Source: Podila epigama
Taxonomy: Eukaryota > Mortierellomycota > Mortierellomycetes > Mortierellales > Mortierellaceae
Length of the DNA stretch: 11,231 nucleotides
NCBI GenBank assembly: GCA_015679605.1
Contig: JAAAVE010000992.1
Coordinates: 1-11,231 of the forward strand
Direction: 5' to 3'
Part shown: positions 7,751-11,231 of the stretch, one piece after another
How positions within the stretch are numbered: the stretch's first letter is position 1
How the letters are laid out: each line of letters starts with the position of its first letter
Translations under genes and position numbers: made by a program
The notes under the pieces: model-generated
Database searches by the model: none
Told to the model about the DNA's origin: nothing
What the model saw: the letters and a program-made list of their open reading frames with translations, nothing else

Positions 7751-8835
7751 CTAGAATGCTTCGTCGCCCTGCTTCGTCTCTGCCAAGCTCAACATCTCGA
7801 GCTGCCCCTTGCCCTTGGTTTCTGATTGCAAAAGCTCATTGATGGGTCTGAACTGACCAGGGTCAATCAGGAATGTCTATCGAAAATATTGAAAGAAAGA
7901 AATGTTGTCAGGATCACAGTCGGAGAAATACTGCGGGACGGGGCAAAATGTCCCAATGGTTTGCTCATGGATGAACAATGATGCTCAGGATACTGCGGGT
8001 TTGGGTGTCTTGAGTTTTGTGAAACCTAAAAAGAAAAAGAAAACAAGAATGCTGCGATTGAGCCAAACTTACCCATTCGTAGTTCTCGTCCAAATCTTCA
8101 TCTTCCTTGGACGCAACCATAGCCATGAGTCGATCCTTTATCCTCTTGCCGTCTTTAGATGAGACGACGATTCGGATGCGCATCTGAGCTCTGGCGATTG
8201 GGATTGTCTTCTTTTCCAACAACTGCTTGATCACATCCAGCGCTTGAGATTTTGCGGATCGCGAGGGATTGACAGACAGGTGAAGATCAGCCATGGCCTT
8301 TTCAATCATGGTGACAGTGTAAGGACGCTTCGTCTCGGGATTAACACATTTCTCAGCGACAGTAGTGGCGATATCGCGGTACATTCCTTCAAGCATTGAT
8401 GATCTTTCCTTCTCTCCAACCTGGAGTTCTCCTTTCTTGAGAATTTCGAGCATGATGGCGTGAAGGTCGTCTGTCTTGAAACACTTTAGTAGATCGTCTT
8501 TGTTGGCTGCCTGACCCTTGGACACGTTTAAAAATACGTTGTCTATTTGCATGACTTCGCCCAGGTCTTTTTCACTATTCAATTACAGACAGTCAGTGAG
8601 AGGTTCGAGACTAGCAATAAGGAGTTTGAGGAAGGCATTGCATATAACTCTTCCTTTTTCTCATTCAAGCACACATGTAAGTAGGACAAAAAAAAACGAG
8701 ACGTTACACTCCATTGCGCCACTCCAAGACCTTGTTCTTGTAGCATGCGATTTCGAATCTCTTTCCACCTTTCCGATACCGAACAATGGATACATTGGTG
8801 AGTTTGATTTGAGTGTTAGGTTGTTGAATGACCAT
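7751..8835 (-). CDS. SDO1: SDO1/SBDS ribosome maturation factor
   Basis: SDO1/SBDS works with the GTPase Efl1 to release Tif6/eIF6 from late 60S subunits, so that they can join 40S subunits. Exons are 8835-8708, 8574-8073 and 7876-7751, giving 251 aa, the same size as human SBDS (250). Introns are 133 and 196 nt, both ending ATAG. The N-terminal FYSH domain is recognisable from [20 protein letters not shown] and [18 protein letters not shown] (about 10-48), then [11 protein letters not shown] (56-66). The central domain shows [19 protein letters not shown] (about 107-125) and KRPYT (125-129). The C-terminal domain ends [15 protein letters not shown] and [13 protein letters not shown]. No truncation or lost motif was seen. 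The ATG at 8835 (CACAATGG) gives the expected N-terminus directly. It is tail-to-tail with COQ4 and divergent from the reductase. Confidence 0.96.
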
Positions 8836-9477
8836 TGTGAAGGATTGTTAGAGTTGATTATGGAGAAAGAGTGTAATCCTATGAAGAAAAAGAAGGAATA
8901 GTGACTGGCAAGTCGCAAAAAAAAAAAAAAAAAAAACTGCGGCAAGAAACAAAATTTCATCTTCGCCACTTGCGATTTGTCAAGAAGCCTTCCTTTACAA
9001 AGACTCTGCTAGTCTACGCGACGAACAGTTGAAAAAGACTCTCATGTCGTCCATCTACCGTTGCTCATAGTATGATATTGCACAGCAATCAAATAGCTTG
9101 CTCCCTACACATCATTTCTGCATGACGACTACTCCTTGATGACAGTTGACTCCAGGCGAGTTCCACAAGAATAAAAGACCGCACCTGTCAAACCTGCGTG
9201 GACAACACGAAGTATACATTGCTCCATGAAATGCCTTGCCATAGACAATCAGAAAAAAAAGATAGAGAGAAAAGGGACGCGACTTGTAAAACACGGTCAA
9301 TCCCGCCTGCCCGCTTTGACTGCATCTTTATCGCGGGAATGATCCGGGGCAACAGATGAACAAGCCCTGCTCTCACAAAAAACCCACAAAAAAAAAAGAA
9401 GAAAAGTCCCAATTGCCCAGTTTATTTGTCTTTGCTCCACTCTTTCCTAAATCGAAAAGAGACAACCTTTTCCTCAA
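8836..9477. other. Divergent intergenic region, SDO1 / glyoxylate reductase
   Basis: No gene was recognised in these 642 bp, which must hold the promoters and leaders of both divergent neighbours. Prominent features are a run of 20 A (8917-8936), a CT-rich SDO1 leader on the minus strand, and shorter A runs near 9253 and 9389. Small open frames on the minus strand (9112-9412) are rich in Phe read from A runs and look spurious. Confidence 0.6.
8917..8936. repeat. Homopolymer run of 20 A
   Basis: Twenty consecutive A on the plus strand (T on the SDO1 strand), about 80-100 bp upstream of the SDO1 start. Poly(dA:dT) tracts exclude nucleosomes in fungal promoters, so it may help to keep this divergent promoter open; the exact length is prone to sequencing error. 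Confidence 0.8.
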
Positions 9478-10968
9478 ATGACTCTAATTTCACGCATTCT
9501 TGCCAGAGCCCCATCTTCATTCTCATCCACCCTCATCAAGCGCCATAATTCAACTGCCATGAAGAAACTGGTCGTCACAAGAATCCTCCCTGAAGCCTCA
9601 CAAAAGCGACTCTCCGAAGGATTCAAAGGGTAACAATGCTAATGCTCGCACCTCGATTCTTCTTCTAACATTTCGACACATGCTAAACTGAAAACAGTAC
9701 ACCAAAAATAGGGTCGATATTCAACAATGGCGTGAAGACAGAGCTATCCCGCGTTCCACCTTGCTTGAACTCGTCAAAGGTGCCGATGGTATCTTGTGCC
9801 TGTTGACTGACAAAATCGATGCTGAACTGTTGGACGCTGCAGGTACGACTTCTCAGCTCCCCTTCTTTGTGAATCTCTCAAGTTCGCGTATCATTCTAGA
9901 ATGTCTCTTACACTTGTACTCATATAATTCTCCCTGTCTGTTGCCTCCCAGGTCCACAGCTAAAAGTCGTATCCACAATGTCAGTTGGTTACGATCATGT
10001 TGAAGTGAAGGAACTTGAAGCGCGCAAGATTGCACTGGGAATTACGCCCGGCGTGCTGACCGAGGCCACTGCCGACACAACTGTATTGCTCGTTCTTGCA
10101 GCTGGTAGACGGATGCGGGAGGGCATGGATGCTGTTTTGGAGGGAAAATGGGGTACCTGGAGTCCTACCTGGCTCTTGGGATCACAATTATCGGGCAAAA
10201 CCGTTGGCATCGTAGGCTTAGGACGGATTGGAGCTGCAGTTGCCAAGAGGTTGCAAGCTTTTGGAGTACAAAAGTTCCTCTACCAAGGCACACGCCCCAA
10301 ACCCGAGACGGAGAAGGAACTCGAACACTACGGAGCAACGGTTGAGTTTTCAGATATGGACCGCCTTCTGAGAGAATCAGATGTCATCTGTGTTTGCTGT
10401 GCATTGAACGATAAGACACAAAACATGTTCAACTATGAGGCGTTCTCAAAGATGAAGAATACGGTGGTAAGTCACAAAACATTGCATGAGTGCCTTTTTT
10501 TTTTTTTTTCCTTTGCACATTGAGTTTGTGGGAGTGTTCCCAGGACAGCACTTACACGATCTACTATTCCTCCTTTATAGATTTTTGTAAACACGGCGCG
10601 TGGAGGCATTGTGGATCAACCAGGACTTATTCGTGCATTAAAGGAACAGAAACTTGGCGCTGTTGGACTTGATGTGACAGTGCCAGAGCCCCTACCCACG
10701 GACTCGGAACTACTAAAATTTCCAAACTGTACCGTTCTCCCCCATATCGGTAAGGCTGACAGCATCCTACTTTTCTTTTTTTTATTTTTTATCTCGTCCC
10801 GCTCCTGCACACTTGACAACTTTTGAGCAAGTGTTCTAAACCATTATGATATTGTTTTCATTGATAGGGAGCGGCACATTGGAAACACGAACAGCAATGT
10901 CAGAGATTGCTATCGAAAATGTCCTCAGTGGAATGAATGGCAAAAGTCTTCCTCGCCCACACAAATGA
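9478..10968 (+). CDS. GRHPR: Glyoxylate/hydroxypyruvate reductase (D-2-hydroxyacid dehydrogenase)
   Basis: The enzyme reduces glyoxylate to glycolate and hydroxypyruvate to D-glycerate with NAD(P)H. Exons are 9478-9629, 9712-9842, 9952-10466, 10581-10749 and 10868-10968, giving 355 aa; introns are 82, 109, 114 and 118 nt. Residues 1-27 (MTLISRILARAPSSFSS...) are Arg/Ser-rich and lack acids, like a mitochondrial presequence. Met28 begins MKKLVVTR, where the human protein's catalytic domain begins. The Rossmann motif GLGRIG is at 183-188. The catalytic Arg273 (NTARGG), Glu302 (VPEPLP) and His321 (LPHIG) are all present. GKWGTWSPTWLLG (about 160-172) carries the Trp pattern that marks the GRHPR branch, and FGVQKFLYQG and GLDVTVPEPLPT are close to human GRHPR, favouring this call over plain glycolate, phosphoglycerate or formate dehydrogenases. 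Upstream of the first ATG the -3 base is C (weak context); Met28 has G at -3. Confidence 0.94.
10495..10509 (+). repeat. 15-T run in reductase intron 3
   Basis: A run of 15 T lies inside intron 3 (10467-10580), about 70 nt before the acceptor. It is too far upstream to be the usual polypyrimidine tract and is probably neutral. Confidence 0.75.
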
Positions 10969-11231
10969 TTCAATACAGTGTCGAATTGGATGAAACTTTA
11001 CTCACAGAGAGAGACAGAGAGAGAAGGAGCGATATGTATTTATCAAAGACTTCTCTCGAAGGCACTGGTTTCCACCAAAAGTTAATTGATTCGTTTTTGG
11101 CTACAACTTGTCACCAAAGGCCGATCTTATAAAATATGACCTGAACCATGGTTTCAATCCCATAGCTCCATGCATCTTTCGCGGAATTTTTTTTTTTTTT
11201 TTGTTAAAGGACCCTCGAGGGTTTTCCCAAA
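10969..11231. other. Reductase 3' flank, no gene recognised
   Basis: This stretch starts with the reductase 3' UTR. A GA-rich tract (about 11004-11026, CAGAGAGAGACAGAGAGAG) lies just after the stop, and a 16-T run is at 11187-11202. ACCCTCGAGGGT, a 12-bp perfect palindrome, is at 11211-11222. No AATAAA was seen. The right end could be the flank of another gene, but nothing coding can be supported. Confidence 0.55.

Noticed and set aside
8601-8613. GGTTCGAGACT as a tRNA B-box
   Set aside because: It lies inside SDO1 intron 1, the match to GGTTCGANTCC fails at the end, and no A-box or cloverleaf can be drawn around it.
8883-8990. Inverted repeat or mobile-element end around GGCAAGTCGC, the 20-A run and CCACTTGCGA
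   Set aside because: The two arms do not pair well when complemented, there is no target-site duplication, and no transposase or retroelement coding sequence is nearby. The A run alone does not make a retroposon tail.
11211-11222. 12-bp palindrome ACCCTCGAGGGT as an operator or terminator
   Set aside because: It is a single short palindrome at the window edge with no loop, no nearby gene start and no second copy seen.
1-11231. A defence system, biosynthetic cluster or other coordinated novel system
   Set aside because: Every strongly supported gene belongs to a known housekeeping or transport family. The neighbours share no pathway, and no repeats, integrase, secreted-peptide genes or synthase genes link them.

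Overview
The window is eukaryotic nuclear DNA and most likely fungal. Six protein genes can be built; five are complete, and all have short spliceosomal introns of about 80-200 nt with GT..AG ends (mostly GTAAG-like donors and ATAG acceptors). They are separated by AT-rich, homopolymer-rich intergenic DNA with CT/GA microsatellites. The SFM1 orthologue points to a fungus. A fungal MscL-like channel plus a half-size ABCA transporter suggests an early-diverging or zygomycete-type lineage (Mucoromycota or Mortierellomycota). That placement is inference; no ribosomal or mitochondrial marker is present.

Layout, left to right: (1) the 5' part of a gene for an MscL-family mechanosensitive channel, minus strand, cut by the left edge (11-497); (2) a complete five-exon gene for a half-size ABCA-subfamily ABC transporter, minus strand (948-4455, 1011 aa); (3) a long gene-poor interval (4456-5331) with simple repeats and one AP-1/Gcn4-like site; (4) SFM1, a SPOUT-fold protein-arginine methyltransferase acting on ribosomal protein uS3, minus strand, four exons (5332-6348, 220 aa); (5) COQ4 of ubiquinone biosynthesis, plus strand, four exons (6545-7637, about 268 aa), head-to-head with SFM1 over 196 bp; (6) SDO1/SBDS, the 60S ribosome maturation factor, minus strand, three exons (7751-8835, 251 aa), tail-to-tail with COQ4 over 113 bp; (7) a glyoxylate/hydroxypyruvate reductase, plus strand, five exons (9478-10968, 355 aa), with a mitochondrial-type leader and a second in-frame Met at the start of the catalytic domain; (8) a right-hand flank without a recognisable gene.

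The genes do not form a pathway cluster. Two themes recur: membrane transport or tension sensing at the left (MscL-like, ABCA), and housekeeping at the right (ribosome: SFM1 and SDO1; mitochondrion: COQ4 and the reductase). No transposon, CRISPR array, tRNA or rRNA was seen. I found no evidence for a wholly new system. The points most worth a second look are the fungal MscL with its long Asn/Gln-rich cytosolic extension, two insertions in the ABCA nucleotide-binding domain, a 35-nt exon, two unusual splice choices in COQ4, and a likely dual-start (mitochondrial/cytosolic) arrangement in the reductase.

All gene models were spliced by hand from reading-frame continuity and family motifs. No transcript evidence was available.
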